This document shows, piece after piece, positions 24,733-37,029 of a DNA stretch of 64,000 nt (position 1 is its first letter; every line of letters starts with the position of its first letter). Below the pieces are notes generated by a model. It was not told where the DNA came from and searched no databases. It was given only the letters and a program-made list of their open reading frames with translations. This DNA comes from Nannocystis bainbridge (GTDB lineage Bacteria; Myxococcota_A; Polyangia; Nannocystales; Nannocystaceae), in NCBI RefSeq assembly GCF_028368995.1, contig NZ_JAQNDL010000005.1, forward strand, positions 656,619 through 720,618, given 5' to 3'. The position numbers and the translations under genes were made by a program.

Positions 24733-26025
24733 ATGCACACCTCTCACGTCGAACTCTTCACGCGGCGCTCGGCCGCCTCCATCCTCTCCAGCCTGCTGCT
24801 CGGCGCGGCGCTGATCGCCCAGGGTTGCGGCGGCGGCGGCAAGTCGGGCGCGCCCGAAGCGTCGCCCGCGGACCAGTTCTGCGGCTCGCTGTCCGAGTAC
24901 ATCAACGCCTGCGCGGCCGCGGCGAACCCCTGCGACCAGGCCATGGTCGACGATTGTGCCAGCGTCGTCGGCCTCGTCAGCGACGGCTTCCTGCGCACCG
25001 CGAGCGACTGCATCCAGGGCGGCGGCTCGCCGATCACCTGCCTCGCCGGCGCCATCGGCGGGCTGGCGCCGAGCGCCGCGCACGAGGCCTTCGTCGCCCA
25101 GTTCTGCGACGAATGTGCGTTCGGCATCGGCGGCTGCGAGGACGTGCTGCTCGGCCGCTCCGAGGGCCCGCCCGAGCTCAAGGCCGCCAGCGCGCTGGTC
25201 CTCCCGCTCGGCGACAGCCTCGTCGACGCGCTCAGGGCCGACTGCGCGAGCGGCCTCGGTTGCCTCGCCACCTTCCCTCAATGCGCGCAGAAGGTGCTGG
25301 CCCAGCAGGTCATCCCCGAGAACACCCTGCAGTGCCTGCTCGACGGCCTCAGCGGCAAGACGCCGGACGCAGCACCTGTCCCCGAGGACAGCGCGAGCGC
25401 GTGCGGCCTGTCCGGCGGCGAGACCATGGGCGGCCCCGGCTGGACCACCCTGGGCACCGGCAGCGCCAGCGCCTCGGAGGCCACGAGCATCAGCGACACC
25501 GGCGAGACCGACACCAGTCACAGCACCGACCCTGGCACGACGGAGGGCGAGACCACCGGCACCACCGGCACCACCGGCACCACGGGCACCACCGACGGCG
25601 ACGTGTCGACCACCGCCAGCCCGAGCACCACCACCGGCGACAACCCCGACATGGGCTCGACCGACACCGACGGCTGGGACCAACTGTGCGCCGGCCCGTT
25701 CAGCGAGCACTCCGAGTGCAGCGCCGGCGGCCCGCTGCCCGAACCATGCACCTGGTGCACCGGCCTGGTCTGCAACTACATCGACGCGTTCTGCTGCGAC
25801 TCGCTGTGGGACGACCAGTGCGTGGCGCACGCGAACGAGCGCTGCTCGATGTCCTGCGGCGCGGGCACGCAGCTGTGCGCCCACAGCCCGTGCGAGGCCG
25901 GGGCGGCGCTGACCCGCGCGTGCTCCGATTGCGTGATGGCCGTGTGCGACAGCCGGCCGGCGTGCTGCGACGTCGCGTGGGACGACGAATGCGCGTCGAT
26001 GGCCTCGGCTTGTGGGATCTGCTGA
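24733..26025 (+). CDS. Cys-rich lipoprotein with Thr/Gly linker
   Basis: A 430-residue lipoprotein, lipobox IAQGC near residue 32. Residues about 45-215 form a Cys-rich helical domain. A linker rich in TTGTTG follows. The last 115 residues carry repeated Cys patterns of the type CCDSLWDDQCVAHANERC and CCDVAWDDECASMASACGIC, a motif found in many myxobacterial surface proteins. At 25375-25391 the DNA is a member of the dispersed palindrome family and encodes PVPEDS, in the same frame as in the MglA-like tail. The stop is three bases before the start of the kinase gene, so the two form an operon. Confidence 0.82.
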   Translation: MHTSHVELFTRRSAASILSSLLLGAALIAQGCGGGGKSGAPEASPADQFCGSLSEYINACAAAANPCDQAMVDDCASVVGLVSDGFLRTASDCIQGGGSPITCLAGAIGGLAPSAAHEAFVAQFCDECAFGIGGCEDVLLGRSEGPPELKAASALVLPLGDSLVDALRADCASGLGCLATFPQCAQKVLAQQVIPENTLQCLLDGLSGKTPDAAPVPEDSASACGLSGGETMGGPGWTTLGTGSASASEATSISDTGETDTSHSTDPGTTEGETTGTTGTTGTTGTTDGDVSTTASPSTTTGDNPDMGSTDTDGWDQLCAGPFSEHSECSAGGPLPEPCTWCTGLVCNYIDAFCCDSLWDDQCVAHANERCSMSCGAGTQLCAHSPCEAGAALTRACSDCVMAVCDSRPACCDVAWDDECASMASACGIC

Positions 26026-26028
26026 CGC

Positions 26029-28929
<2,901 letters not shown>

Positions 28930-29116
28930 GCCGGCGCTCCAGCCGGCCCGCGAATCATTACCCCATACTCCTATCATTCGCTCGCGTACCCTCGCCCGCG
29001 AGCGGCGCACGCATCGTACATCCTCGGCGTCTTGACACGGCCATGCATGATGGCTCGCCGTTGCCACGATTCCCGTCATCGCCATGCATCTCTCTCCTCC
29101 GTCAGGACCTCAGCCT

Positions 29117-29638
29117 ATGCGTCATCGCCTGACCTACCTCCGCGCCCTGTGCCTCGGCCTGCTCGCGGCCGCGGCGATCGTCCTCATCCTCGTCGCCGCG
29201 AGCGGCAACAACGACGAGCGGCTCGATTGGCTGGTCCTGCTCCCGCTGCTCGCGCTGCTCGGCGTGGCCGTGTTCACCCCGAGCGCCGGCTGGCCGCGCC
29301 GACTGGTCCGCGGCGCGCTCGGCTTCGCCGTCGCCGCGGCCGCGGGGTTCGCCACCTTCGCCGGCCTCGACGCGCTGACCGACTGGTTCCACGGCCTGGA
29401 CCGCGACCTCTTCGTCCTCGCCCTCGTCGTGCTCCACGCGGCCATCCCCGGCGGCATCGCGGCCGCGGCCGACTCGCTGGGCCGCGGCCTCGCGCTCGCC
29501 GGCGGCCTCACGCTCGGCCTCGGCCTCGCCTCCAGGCTCGCGGGCAACGCCCACCCCGGCTACATGATCCTCATCGCCGTCGGCACCCTCACCGGCGCGC
29601 TCGTCAACGCCCTCGATCGCCGCCAGCGCTCGCAGTGA
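29117..29638 (+). CDS. Small integral membrane protein, unknown
   Basis: A 173-residue hydrophobic protein with about five TM segments, starting MRHRLTYLRALCLGLLAAA. No conserved polar motif seen and no family recognised. Stands alone between the kinase and the MBL-fold lipoprotein. The 187 bases upstream contain no other gene. Confidence 0.7.
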   Translation: MRHRLTYLRALCLGLLAAAAIVLILVAASGNNDERLDWLVLLPLLALLGVAVFTPSAGWPRRLVRGALGFAVAAAAGFATFAGLDALTDWFHGLDRDLFVLALVVLHAAIPGGIAAAADSLGRGLALAGGLTLGLGLASRLAGNAHPGYMILIAVGTLTGALVNALDRRQRSQ

Positions 29639-29729
29639 CACGCACCGCGACACTGTGGACTCCCCGGAAACACTGCCTGTCCTCGCACCTGGCTACCCCT
29701 GCGCTGCCATCGGCCCCATCGTTCAGGCC

Positions 29730-30758
29730 ATGCAGCGTCGTCGTCCCTCGCCCGCCCTCCTCGCCCTCTTCGTCGCCGGTTGCGGCGGCGCCAGCACTGA
29801 GCAGCCGACCCAGACCTTCCGCGCCTGTGACGGCGCCCCCACCTTCGTCGAGCCCAACCCTGCCTACGCCTGGACCCCCAACGCGATCCGCCTCGTCTCC
29901 GAGGAGCTCGCGCCTGGCGTGTTCGCCATCTACGACCGCGACGCCGCCGAGCACGGCCCTGCCGGCATCCCCCTGGCCACCAGCGGCGGCTTCGTCATCG
30001 GCGACGACGGCGTGCTCATGGTCGAGAGCATGATCAATCGCCAGCTGTTCTGTCAGGCCGTCGCTCTGGTCCAGGCCGAGACCGACACGCCGATCCGCTA
30101 CGTCGTCAACACCAGCAGCCACGGCGACCACACCTTCGGCAACACATTCCTTCCCGACGATGTCCAGGTCGTCCAGCACACCAAGACCGCCGACGACATC
30201 GCCGCCCACTTCGACGCCGACGTCGCGTTCATGGAGGCCAACTTCGGCGAGGACCAGGGCATCGAGGAGATCGAGCCGGTGAGCGCCGACGTCCGCGTCG
30301 ACGACGGCGGCTGGTCGGTCGACCTCGGCGGCGTCACCGTCGAGGCCCGTCACTACGGCTTCGCTCAGACCCATGGCGACCTGTTCGTCTACGTACCTGA
30401 CTCCAAGGTCATGTGGACCGGCAACGCCTTTGTCACCGAGGAGCCTGGCATCCCGTGGCTGCTCGCCGGCAACGGCGCCGCCGCCGAGGTCACCCTCGCC
30501 GCCGTGCGCGACTCGCTGCCGGCCGACGCCATCGTCGTGCCCGGCCACGGTCGCCCGCTCACGCCCGCGGCCATGAACTTCTCGATCGACTACCTGCGCG
30601 CCATGATCGGCGGGGTCGAGACCGCCGTCGCCGACGGCCTCGATCTCGAGGCCACCGTCGCGGCCGTCGCCCTGCCCGACTATCAGGGCTATGCCCTGTG
30701 GGACTGGATTCACAAGCAGGTCAACGTGCCCGGCACCTACGCCGAGCTCAACCCGTGA
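29730..30758 (+). CDS. Metallo-beta-lactamase-fold lipoprotein
   Basis: A 342-residue protein. The start MQRRRPSPALLALFVAGC gives a lipoprotein signal with lipobox VAGC. The MBL fold follows: strand TSGGFVIGDDGVLMVESM, metal motif NTSSHGDHTFGN, FAQTHGDLFVYVPDSKVMWT and VPGHGRP. In the HxHxDH motif the first His is replaced by Ser, so one zinc ligand is missing or substituted. The general look is that of MBL-fold hydrolases of the quinoprotein-relay or alkyl-sulfatase-like sort; substrate unknown. The 3' end overlaps the end of the convergent LysR gene by 11 bases. Confidence 0.85.
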   Translation: MQRRRPSPALLALFVAGCGGASTEQPTQTFRACDGAPTFVEPNPAYAWTPNAIRLVSEELAPGVFAIYDRDAAEHGPAGIPLATSGGFVIGDDGVLMVESMINRQLFCQAVALVQAETDTPIRYVVNTSSHGDHTFGNTFLPDDVQVVQHTKTADDIAAHFDADVAFMEANFGEDQGIEEIEPVSADVRVDDGGWSVDLGGVTVEARHYGFAQTHGDLFVYVPDSKVMWTGNAFVTEEPGIPWLLAGNGAAAEVTLAAVRDSLPADAIVVPGHGRPLTPAAMNFSIDYLRAMIGGVETAVADGLDLEATVAAVALPDYQGYALWDWIHKQVNVPGTYAELNP

Positions 30759-31653
30759 GCCCGGCCCACGGCGGCTCGCGCATGCGCTCGACCAGAAAAT
30801 CGACGAGCGCCCGCGTCTTCGCCGGCACCCGCGGCGTCGGCGGGTACACGGCGAACACCCCCGTCGGCCAGTGCCACGCCGGCAGCACCCGCTGCAGCCG
30901 ACCCGCGCGCAGCTCGGCCGCCGCCAGCAGCACCGGCACGAACACCACCCCGAGCCCCTGCGCCGCCGCCTCGACCAGCATCGACCCGTGATTGGCGACC
31001 ATGTGGCCCGTCACGTCGACCTCGACCACCCCGCGCGGCCCCTGCACCTTCCACCGCCCCGGCGCCGCGTGGTGGGCGTAACGCAGGCACTCGTGCTGCG
31101 CCAGCGCCTCCGGCTCGAGCGGCGTCCCGGCCCGCTCGAGGTAGCGCGGACTGGCCAGCACGATCCGGTCGGTGTTCGCCAGTCGGCGCGCGATCAGCCG
31201 CGCGTCGCCGAGCTCGCCGATCCGCAGCGCCACGTCGAAGCCCTCGCCGATCAGGTCGACCTGGCGATCGAGGAACACCAGCTCGAGCGACAGCTCGGGG
31301 TAGCGCGCCTTGAACTCGGCCAGCACGCCCATCGCTAGCAGCGAGCCGAACGCGTTCGGCACCGTCATTCGCAGCGTCCCTCGCGGCGCGCTCTGCTGCT
31401 CGGCCGCCAGCAGCTCGGCCTCCTCGAGCCCGCGGATCGCCTCGGTGCAGCGCTCGTAGTAGGCACGCCCCAGCTCCGTCAGCGTCAGCTTGCGCGTGGT
31501 CCGGATCAGCAGCCGCGCCCCCAGCCGCTCCTCGAGCCGCGTCACCAGCTTGCTCGCGTACGAGGTCGTGATCCCCAGCCGCCGCGCCGCCGCCGTGAGG
31601 CTGCCGTCCTCGACCACCCGCACGAACACCTCGGCCTCGAAGAGGCGATTCAT
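30748..31653 (-). CDS. LysR-family transcriptional regulator
   Basis: A 301-residue LysR regulator. The N-terminal winged HTH reads FVRVVEDGSLTAAARRLGIT and then SKLVTRLEERLGARLLIRTT. The effector domain begins GTLRMTVPNAFGS, and the C-terminal part has the AAAQGLGVVFVPV segment typical of the CrgA/AaeR branch. The target is unknown, since the gene is convergent with the MBL-fold gene and not divergent from an obvious metabolic gene. Confidence 0.92.
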   Translation of the reverse strand: MNRLFEAEVFVRVVEDGSLTAAARRLGITTSYASKLVTRLEERLGARLLIRTTRKLTLTELGRAYYERCTEAIRGLEEAELLAAEQQSAPRGTLRMTVPNAFGSLLAMGVLAEFKARYPELSLELVFLDRQVDLIGEGFDVALRIGELGDARLIARRLANTDRIVLASPRYLERAGTPLEPEALAQHECLRYAHHAAPGRWKVQGPRGVVEVDVTGHMVANHGSMLVEAAAQGLGVVFVPVLLAAAELRAGRLQRVLPAWHWPTGVFAVYPPTPRVPAKTRALVDFLVERMREPPWAGLTG

Positions 31654-31712
31654 GCGTGCAGCCTATCAGCGCGCCGAATTCCGCGCGAGCGGCCGCGTCC
31701 GCGTGCAGGCCC

Positions 31713-32777
31713 TCACTTCTTGCCCTTCGCCGGTGCCCCCACCTTGTCGCCCTTGAGGAACGTGTAGTCCTTGCGCGGCGCCGCGGCCCCGTCGCGGGTC
31801 ACGATCGCCTCGGCGAACACCGCCTCGACGCCCCAGCTCTTCTCGAACCGCGGCCCGTCCTGCAGCTGCACGTGCAGATGCGGCTCGCTCGAGTTACCGC
31901 TGTTGCCGCACGCGCCGAGCAGCTGCCCGCGGCGGACCTTGCTGCCCGGCTTGACCTTGATGCTGCCGGGCAGCAAATGCGCATAGGCCGAGTGGACCTC
32001 GCCCTCGTGGCGAATCACCACCATGTTACCGGGCGCCATGTACGGGTTGAGCTCGCCGATCGGGCTGTCGGGCACGCCGTCGATCACCGTGACCACCACC
32101 CCGTCGGCCATCGCCAGGATGTCCTGGCCGTACGCATAATAATCAGTGAGCGCGCGGCCGTCGCCCTTGTGCGACTTGCCGGCCGCGTCGACGACCACCA
32201 GGTCGGCGGCGCGTCGCTGCGACGGGTGATCGATGTGGTGGTTGAGCTCCTTGCGATCGCCGCCCCAGAACACCAGCCATTCGCCGCGGAACGGCAGGCC
32301 CAGCGGCGCGCTGCGGACCAGCGGCGGCGCCGAATCCTCGGGCTCGCGCACCAGCATCCCGGCGATCTTGCCCTGCTCGTCGAGGTTCACCTGCAGCTCC
32401 CACTCGCCGCGCTCGGCGATCAGGCGAAAGCGACCGCTGCGCTCGCCGGCCTCGATCGGCGCGACCCCGGTGATGCGGCCGCGGGCGGCCACCAGCGAGG
32501 CGAACATCGGCTCGACCTGCGCCAGCGGGACCGCCTGCTGCATGTCGCGCGAGAAGCGGGCGAACAAGCCCTCGCCGTCGCCGGCGTTGATCCACTGTAC
32601 GACCTCGGCCGCGGTCGAGCTCGCTGTCACCGCCGTGGCCGCCGGCTCCACGGGCGCGGGGCCGGGCGCAGGCGCGGCCGCGGCCACGGGCTCCGGGCAG
32701 ATCGTCGCCGGCGCGGGCGCGCAGCCGATCGTGGTCATCAGGAGCGTGGTGACGAGCAGGCGCGCGAGCGAACCCAT
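31713..32777 (-). CDS. M23-family peptidase lipoprotein with DUF3887-like N-domain
   Basis: A 354-residue lipoprotein: start MGSLARLLVTTLLMTTIGC with lipobox TIGC, then an Ala/Pro linker. Residues about 55-150 resemble the DUF3887 fold (AAEVVQWINAGDGEGLFARF). The C-terminal domain is LytM/M23-like: HIDHPSQRRAADLVVVD, then DGVVVTVIDGVPD, NMVVIRHEGEVHSAYAHL and HLHVQLQDG with the HxH zinc motif. It should cleave peptidoglycan peptide bridges. Two ATGs upstream (32786, 32813) are possible starts; the chosen one gives a typical signal. Confidence 0.88.
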   Translation of the reverse strand: MGSLARLLVTTLLMTTIGCAPAPATICPEPVAAAAPAPGPAPVEPAATAVTASSTAAEVVQWINAGDGEGLFARFSRDMQQAVPLAQVEPMFASLVAARGRITGVAPIEAGERSGRFRLIAERGEWELQVNLDEQGKIAGMLVREPEDSAPPLVRSAPLGLPFRGEWLVFWGGDRKELNHHIDHPSQRRAADLVVVDAAGKSHKGDGRALTDYYAYGQDILAMADGVVVTVIDGVPDSPIGELNPYMAPGNMVVIRHEGEVHSAYAHLLPGSIKVKPGSKVRRGQLLGACGNSGNSSEPHLHVQLQDGPRFEKSWGVEAVFAEAIVTRDGAAAPRKDYTFLKGDKVGAPAKGKK

Positions 32778-32884
32778 GGCCGACATCAAACACCGACGCG
32801 CGCGCCCGGGCAAGCGGTTTTACGCGCCCGGCGCACCGACCCGCGGCCTGGCGGTCCGCCCCCGATTCGAGCTGTCCCTCGCAC

Positions 32885-32912
32885 CATGCCCTTCAGGACA
32901 TGCCCTTCGGGA
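32885..32912. repeat. 14-bp-period repeat, 2 units, between minus-strand genes
   Basis: Units CATGCCCTTCAGGA (32885-32898) and CATGCCCTTCGGGA (32899-32912), followed by a decayed third unit beginning CAC. It lies between the stop of the IgGFc-type lipoprotein gene (32930) and the start of the M23 gene (32777), close after the former gene's end. Confidence 0.8.
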
Positions 32913-32929
32913 CACCTCACGGCCATGGT

Positions 32930-34834
32930 TCAGCCCGGCGGGATCACCAGGTCCGTCAGCGCGATCGCGTTGCCGCCGGCCGGGTAAGCGTACGACGAAT
33001 AGCTGTCGAGGCCCCACACCACCAGGCCGAACTTGCCCTCGCTCTCGGCGGTCTGCTGGCCGTTGGTGCAGCCACCCACCCCGACGTCGGCGCGGATCAG
33101 ATCGACGGTCGTGACCTCGAAGCGGCCGTCGCCGCCGACCGGCTGCCAGCCGCCGATCGTGCCGAGGCAACCGACCGTGACATCTTTAAAACCGTCGCCG
33201 TCGTCGACGCGCGTGACCACCAGGTTCGTGGTCGCGAACGACGGGTCGGTGAAGAAGATGTATTCCTGGAGGAACTGCGCCGGCGGCAGCAAGATCACCC
33301 ACTCCTCGTCGCCGAGCAATTGCTGGAACCCCATCGCCGTCGCGCCCGGCCGCGTCCCGCCGGGCAGGTTGCAGGTGTCCATGACTTGCGACAACACGAA
33401 CGGGTGGTCCTCGTCCTGGCTGCGGATCTGGAACGAGCCGGTGGCCGCGAAGTCGACCACCTGCCCCTGCGCCAGGCTGGCCGGGGCGCCTGGCACCGGC
33501 GGGTCGTACGTCAGCGTCGTGCCGTCGACCGCCCCGACCACCCGGTACTCGATCTCTTCCGGCGCCAGATCGGCGCGGCGCGTCTCGTAGGCGCCGGCCA
33601 CGTATTCGTAGCCGAGCGCGGTGACGGCGTGGTTCTGCTGATGCGTCGCCTCGCCGCCCGGGGCCATCATCGGCTGCAGGCGCAGGAACCGGTTGCCGGT
33701 GTGCAGCGCCACCGGCTTGTCGCTGAGAATCAGCGTACCCGACGCATCGCCGGCCCCGGCCCCGACCTCCCATTGCACATACTCGCCGGCATTGACCGTG
33801 AACGCCTTGACCACGTCCTTCGCCGCGCCCTCGAGGTCCGGCCCCGGCTCGAGGTCGGCCGTCGCGCGGATCTCCACGTTCGTCCCGTCCTCCGCCCCGA
33901 CCACCTGTAGCCACAGCGGCCCCGGCGGCTCGAACGTGCCCGCGGGCGGCATCACTGCCACGTAGTTGGTGCCCCACGCGCTGGTCGGGAACAGCAATTC
34001 GGCGCTCGGGATGTACGAGAAGGCGCCGCCGAACGGGGCGATGTCATAGGCCGTCAGCGGGATGTCCGAGGTCACGTGAAAGTTGAGGCCGCGGCCCGAA
34101 GCGTCGACCTGGGTCGCCGCGCCCGCGGCGTCGGGCACCGGGCAATTGAGCGACGCCATGGTCTCGGGGTGGATCGAATTGGGGTGACTCGAGAGGAACA
34201 GCACCGCGACCTCGCCGGGCGCGAGGCCGGTCGCCGCCACCGGCGGCCACTGCTCCGGCGCCTGCCCCGGCGTGACCACGCGAGCGAACGTACCGAGGTC
34301 GAACGCCGCGCCGTCACGCGACACCTCGATCTTGGCCGGGTGCCCCCAGCTATTGGTCACGAACGCCGCGAAGCACGGCGGCGTCGGCAAGAACGGCGAG
34401 GTCGGCGGCGTCGGGATCTGGAAATCGCAGCCGAAGTTGGCCTTGCTCGCGCCCGCGGCCGCACACGCCGGCACGCACGCCGCGTCGGCGCAGCCCTGAT
34501 CGGTCGCGCACGTCTCGACGACCTGCCCGGCGCCGTCGACGATCGCGTGCAGGTCGGGGCTGCACTGCAGCGTCTTCGGCAAGTCGGGCGCGCCGCCGAG
34601 GTCGAAGATCGGGCCCGAGTCGCCGGTGCTCGACGTCGTCGGCGCCGAGTCGCTGCCGCTGCTGGTCGGCCCCGTCGTGCTGCCGTCGCTGCCCTCGCTG
34701 GTGGCGGTCGGCATCGTCGCGGTGGCCGTGGTGGTCGCCGAAGCGCCCGTCGTGGCGCTGTCGGCGGGTCGACCGTCGTCCCCGCAGGCGACGAGCAACG
34801 GGACCATCACCACGGCAGCGTTCAGGCGATTCAT
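32930..34834 (-). CDS. IgGFc-binding-type surface lipoprotein
   Basis: A 634-residue lipoprotein, start MNRLNAAVVMVPLLVAC with lipobox LVAC, then about 50 residues of Thr/Ser/Gly linker. The large domain has the features of the IgGFc-binding N-terminal family (PF17517): FVTNSWGHPAKIEVSRDGA, LTAYDIAPFGGAFSYIPSAE, LFPTSAWGTNYVAV, DGTNVEIRAT and PVALHTGNRFL. This family is widespread as a myxobacterial surface adhesin-like protein. The real ligand is unknown, and binding of immunoglobulin should not be assumed. Confidence 0.85.
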   Translation of the reverse strand: MNRLNAAVVMVPLLVACGDDGRPADSATTGASATTTATATMPTATSEGSDGSTTGPTSSGSDSAPTTSSTGDSGPIFDLGGAPDLPKTLQCSPDLHAIVDGAGQVVETCATDQGCADAACVPACAAAGASKANFGCDFQIPTPPTSPFLPTPPCFAAFVTNSWGHPAKIEVSRDGAAFDLGTFARVVTPGQAPEQWPPVAATGLAPGEVAVLFLSSHPNSIHPETMASLNCPVPDAAGAATQVDASGRGLNFHVTSDIPLTAYDIAPFGGAFSYIPSAELLFPTSAWGTNYVAVMPPAGTFEPPGPLWLQVVGAEDGTNVEIRATADLEPGPDLEGAAKDVVKAFTVNAGEYVQWEVGAGAGDASGTLILSDKPVALHTGNRFLRLQPMMAPGGEATHQQNHAVTALGYEYVAGAYETRRADLAPEEIEYRVVGAVDGTTLTYDPPVPGAPASLAQGQVVDFAATGSFQIRSQDEDHPFVLSQVMDTCNLPGGTRPGATAMGFQQLLGDEEWVILLPPAQFLQEYIFFTDPSFATTNLVVTRVDDGDGFKDVTVGCLGTIGGWQPVGGDGRFEVTTVDLIRADVGVGGCTNGQQTAESEGKFGLVVWGLDSYSSYAYPAGGNAIALTDLVIPPG

Positions 34835-35101
34835 CGCATGCGAGTACATCGCCGCCGCGCAGGTGGTCAAGGGGCCAGCATCGGCGGGCCAGTGAACTTC
34901 GCAAGCGCGCGACGAGGGTGCGCGCGACCGCGACGCTCGCACGCGCGCCCGTGTGACTCCCGGTGCGCAACGGGCCGCACATGGCGGGGCGCGAGCACCG
35001 GGCCGCGTATGGCTCGCGCATCGAGCAGCGCGCTGCGCCGAATTCACGTTCGCGTCACGCGCTGCATGCAGGCCGAGGCCGCCTCACGTGCCCGGCCACC
35101 A

Positions 35102-35956
35102 TCACGCGTCGCGTCGCAGGCGGGCCACGATCGCCGCCACCAGCCGCGCCAGCGCCGGCGGGTGTTCGGCGAGGTACAGCGACGGCTCGATCAACTCCAG
35201 CTCCATGACCCGCGGCGCCCCGGCGTCGTCGCGGACCACGTCGACCCGCGCGTAGAGCAGCTGATCGGCGAGCGGCGCCAGCGCGGCCTCGGCGAGCTGG
35301 CGCTCGTCGTCGGCGATCGGCAGGGCCTCGGACACGCGCTCGTGGTCGCCGGCGAAGCGGGCGGTCTTGCGGATCGCATGCGTCAGCGCGCCGTCGATCC
35401 AGATCAACGCGCGCTCGCCGGGCTCCTCGACCGCGCGCATATACGGCTGCACCATCATGTCGCGCAGGGCGACGTCGGCGGCGAGGCGGTCCTGGCTGGC
35501 GGCAGCGGCCGCGCGATCGACCCGCCACGTGCCCAGCGAGGCGGCCGAGATGGCAGGCTTGACGACCGCGCGGTCCCACCCGCGCGCGTCGAGCAGCGCC
35601 GCCAGCCCGGGCGCCGCGCCGCGATCGAGGTGAATCGTATCGACCACCGCGACCCCGCGCGCCACCAGCCGCTCCAGATAGCGCTTGTGATAGTTGTCCT
35701 CGAGGACAGGCAGCGGATTGAACAATCGCGTGACCGCGGCGACCCGCCGGGCCCACGCCAGGAAGTCGTCCGGGTGGTGCGGGTAATTCCAGGTCGAGCG
35801 CAGCACGCACAGCGAGGCCTCGTGCCAGGCGGCCGCGGGGTCGTCCCACGCGAGCACCCGCGCCCCCACGCCGGCCTGCGCCAGGGCTGCCACCAGCAGC
35901 GCCTCGTCAGGATCGGGCTCGGGCTTGTGGAGGCAGGTGGCGATGGCGACGTGCAT
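35102..35956 (-). CDS. ATP-grasp ligase (RimK/DcsG-like)
   Basis: A 284-residue ATP-grasp protein starting MHVAIATCLHKPEPDPDEAL. It has an N-terminal Rossmann-like part with CVLRSTWNYPHHPDDFLAW and a C-terminal ATP-grasp part with VVKPAISAASLGTWR, MVQPYMRAVEEPGERAL and the magnesium-site segment YARVDVVRDDAGAPRVMELE. These match the glutathione-synthetase-like group that includes DcsG of the cycloserine pathway. It should form a peptide-like bond using ATP; substrates are unknown. At 35695-35708 the 14-bp palindrome TGTCCTCGAGGACA lies within the gene and encodes PVLEDN. Confidence 0.85.
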   Translation of the reverse strand: MHVAIATCLHKPEPDPDEALLVAALAQAGVGARVLAWDDPAAAWHEASLCVLRSTWNYPHHPDDFLAWARRVAAVTRLFNPLPVLEDNYHKRYLERLVARGVAVVDTIHLDRGAAPGLAALLDARGWDRAVVKPAISAASLGTWRVDRAAAAASQDRLAADVALRDMMVQPYMRAVEEPGERALIWIDGALTHAIRKTARFAGDHERVSEALPIADDERQLAEAALAPLADQLLYARVDVVRDDAGAPRVMELELIEPSLYLAEHPPALARLVAAIVARLRRDA

Positions 35957-36154
35957 GGTCGGCGCAGGATAGCCGAAATCGCGCGCGAGCGGGCCTGGTC
36001 CTGTCCGCCTGCTCAGGCCGCCGCGCACCGGCCTCGCGCGGACCTCGCGGAGCGCCCGGAGGCGAGCACCGTCCCCGTCGCCAATGCTGGCAGATGTCCC
36101 AAAGGACACCTTATCTGCGGCCGGCAGGTGCACGCCCCGTCGCAGCGCCCCCGC

Positions 36155-36760
36155 TCAGCTGCTCGTGCTCGTGCCGCTGCACTCGCCCACGCACTGGCAG
36201 GCCTCGGGCGAGGGCGCCTCGCAGGTGCATTCCTGCCAGCCCTCGGGCGGTGGGACCGGGGTGTTGGGGAACACGAACACCCGGCCGGTCTCGACCTCGA
36301 AGTAGCCGGAAGGCGCATCCGGTCCGCCGCCCTCCATGAAGTAACAGAAGCCTACCTCGCCGAGCTCGCCAGAAACGCACTCGCCGTCGCGCACGACCGG
36401 CTCGTGGCCCGGTATGAACACACAGTCCACGCCGGCCTTGCAGTCGGCCTCATTGAAGGCGAGGTGGCAGGGCGTCGCCGGTGCGCCCGTGGTCGAGTCC
36501 GCCGCCGAAGTACCCGAAGTGGGCTCGCTCGTGCCGGTGGTGCCGGTGGAGCCCGTGGAGGTCAGGGTGCCGCTCGTGGGTTCAGCGCCGCTCGACGACG
36601 TGGTGGTGCCAGGGTGGCCGGTCGTGGACTCACCGGCGCTCGATGAGCTCGGTTCGGCCGCGGTCGCGCTCGTCTCCCCGGGTGCGCCGGTGTTCTTGCT
36701 GCAAGCGACGACGAAGAACACGAACATCGTCGATGTCCACCACACGCGTGATTTGCACAT
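36155..36760 (-). CDS. Lipoprotein with Thr/Ser linker and Cys-rich C-terminal domain
   Basis: A 201-residue lipoprotein. The signal ends in lipobox VVAC at about residue 20. A linker of about 75 residues is rich in TTG, TSG and SSS. The C-terminal 100 residues carry eight or so Cys (CHLAFNEADCKAGVDCVF, then CTCEAPSPEACQCVGEC), so a disulfide-stabilised exported domain is likely. No family recognised. A solitary palindrome (GATGTCCCAAAGGA, near 36086) lies just downstream. Confidence 0.78.
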   Translation of the reverse strand: MCKSRVWWTSTMFVFFVVACSKNTGAPGETSATAAEPSSSSAGESTTGHPGTTTSSSGAEPTSGTLTSTGSTGTTGTSEPTSGTSAADSTTGAPATPCHLAFNEADCKAGVDCVFIPGHEPVVRDGECVSGELGEVGFCYFMEGGGPDAPSGYFEVETGRVFVFPNTPVPPPEGWQECTCEAPSPEACQCVGECSGTSTSS

Positions 36761-37029
36761 AAGCTCTCCAGGTCAGGGCAAAGACTTCACCGGGAAGGTA
36801 GCACGCGCGCGCTCGCGGAGGTAGACGGCATGACCGCGTCGCGGCGCCGCCATGTGCCACCACGTGCGCGCGCGGACAACCCGACGAGAGAGCGCATGGT
36901 CGTACCAGCGTCGAACTCGCCACGATCTGGGAGCGCAAGACCGGACCCAGCGATCCACCCACCCTGTTGTTGTGCGCCAAGGTTGCGACCCATTGCGATC
37001 ATCATTCGACCTGCTCTAAAGTTTGTCAC

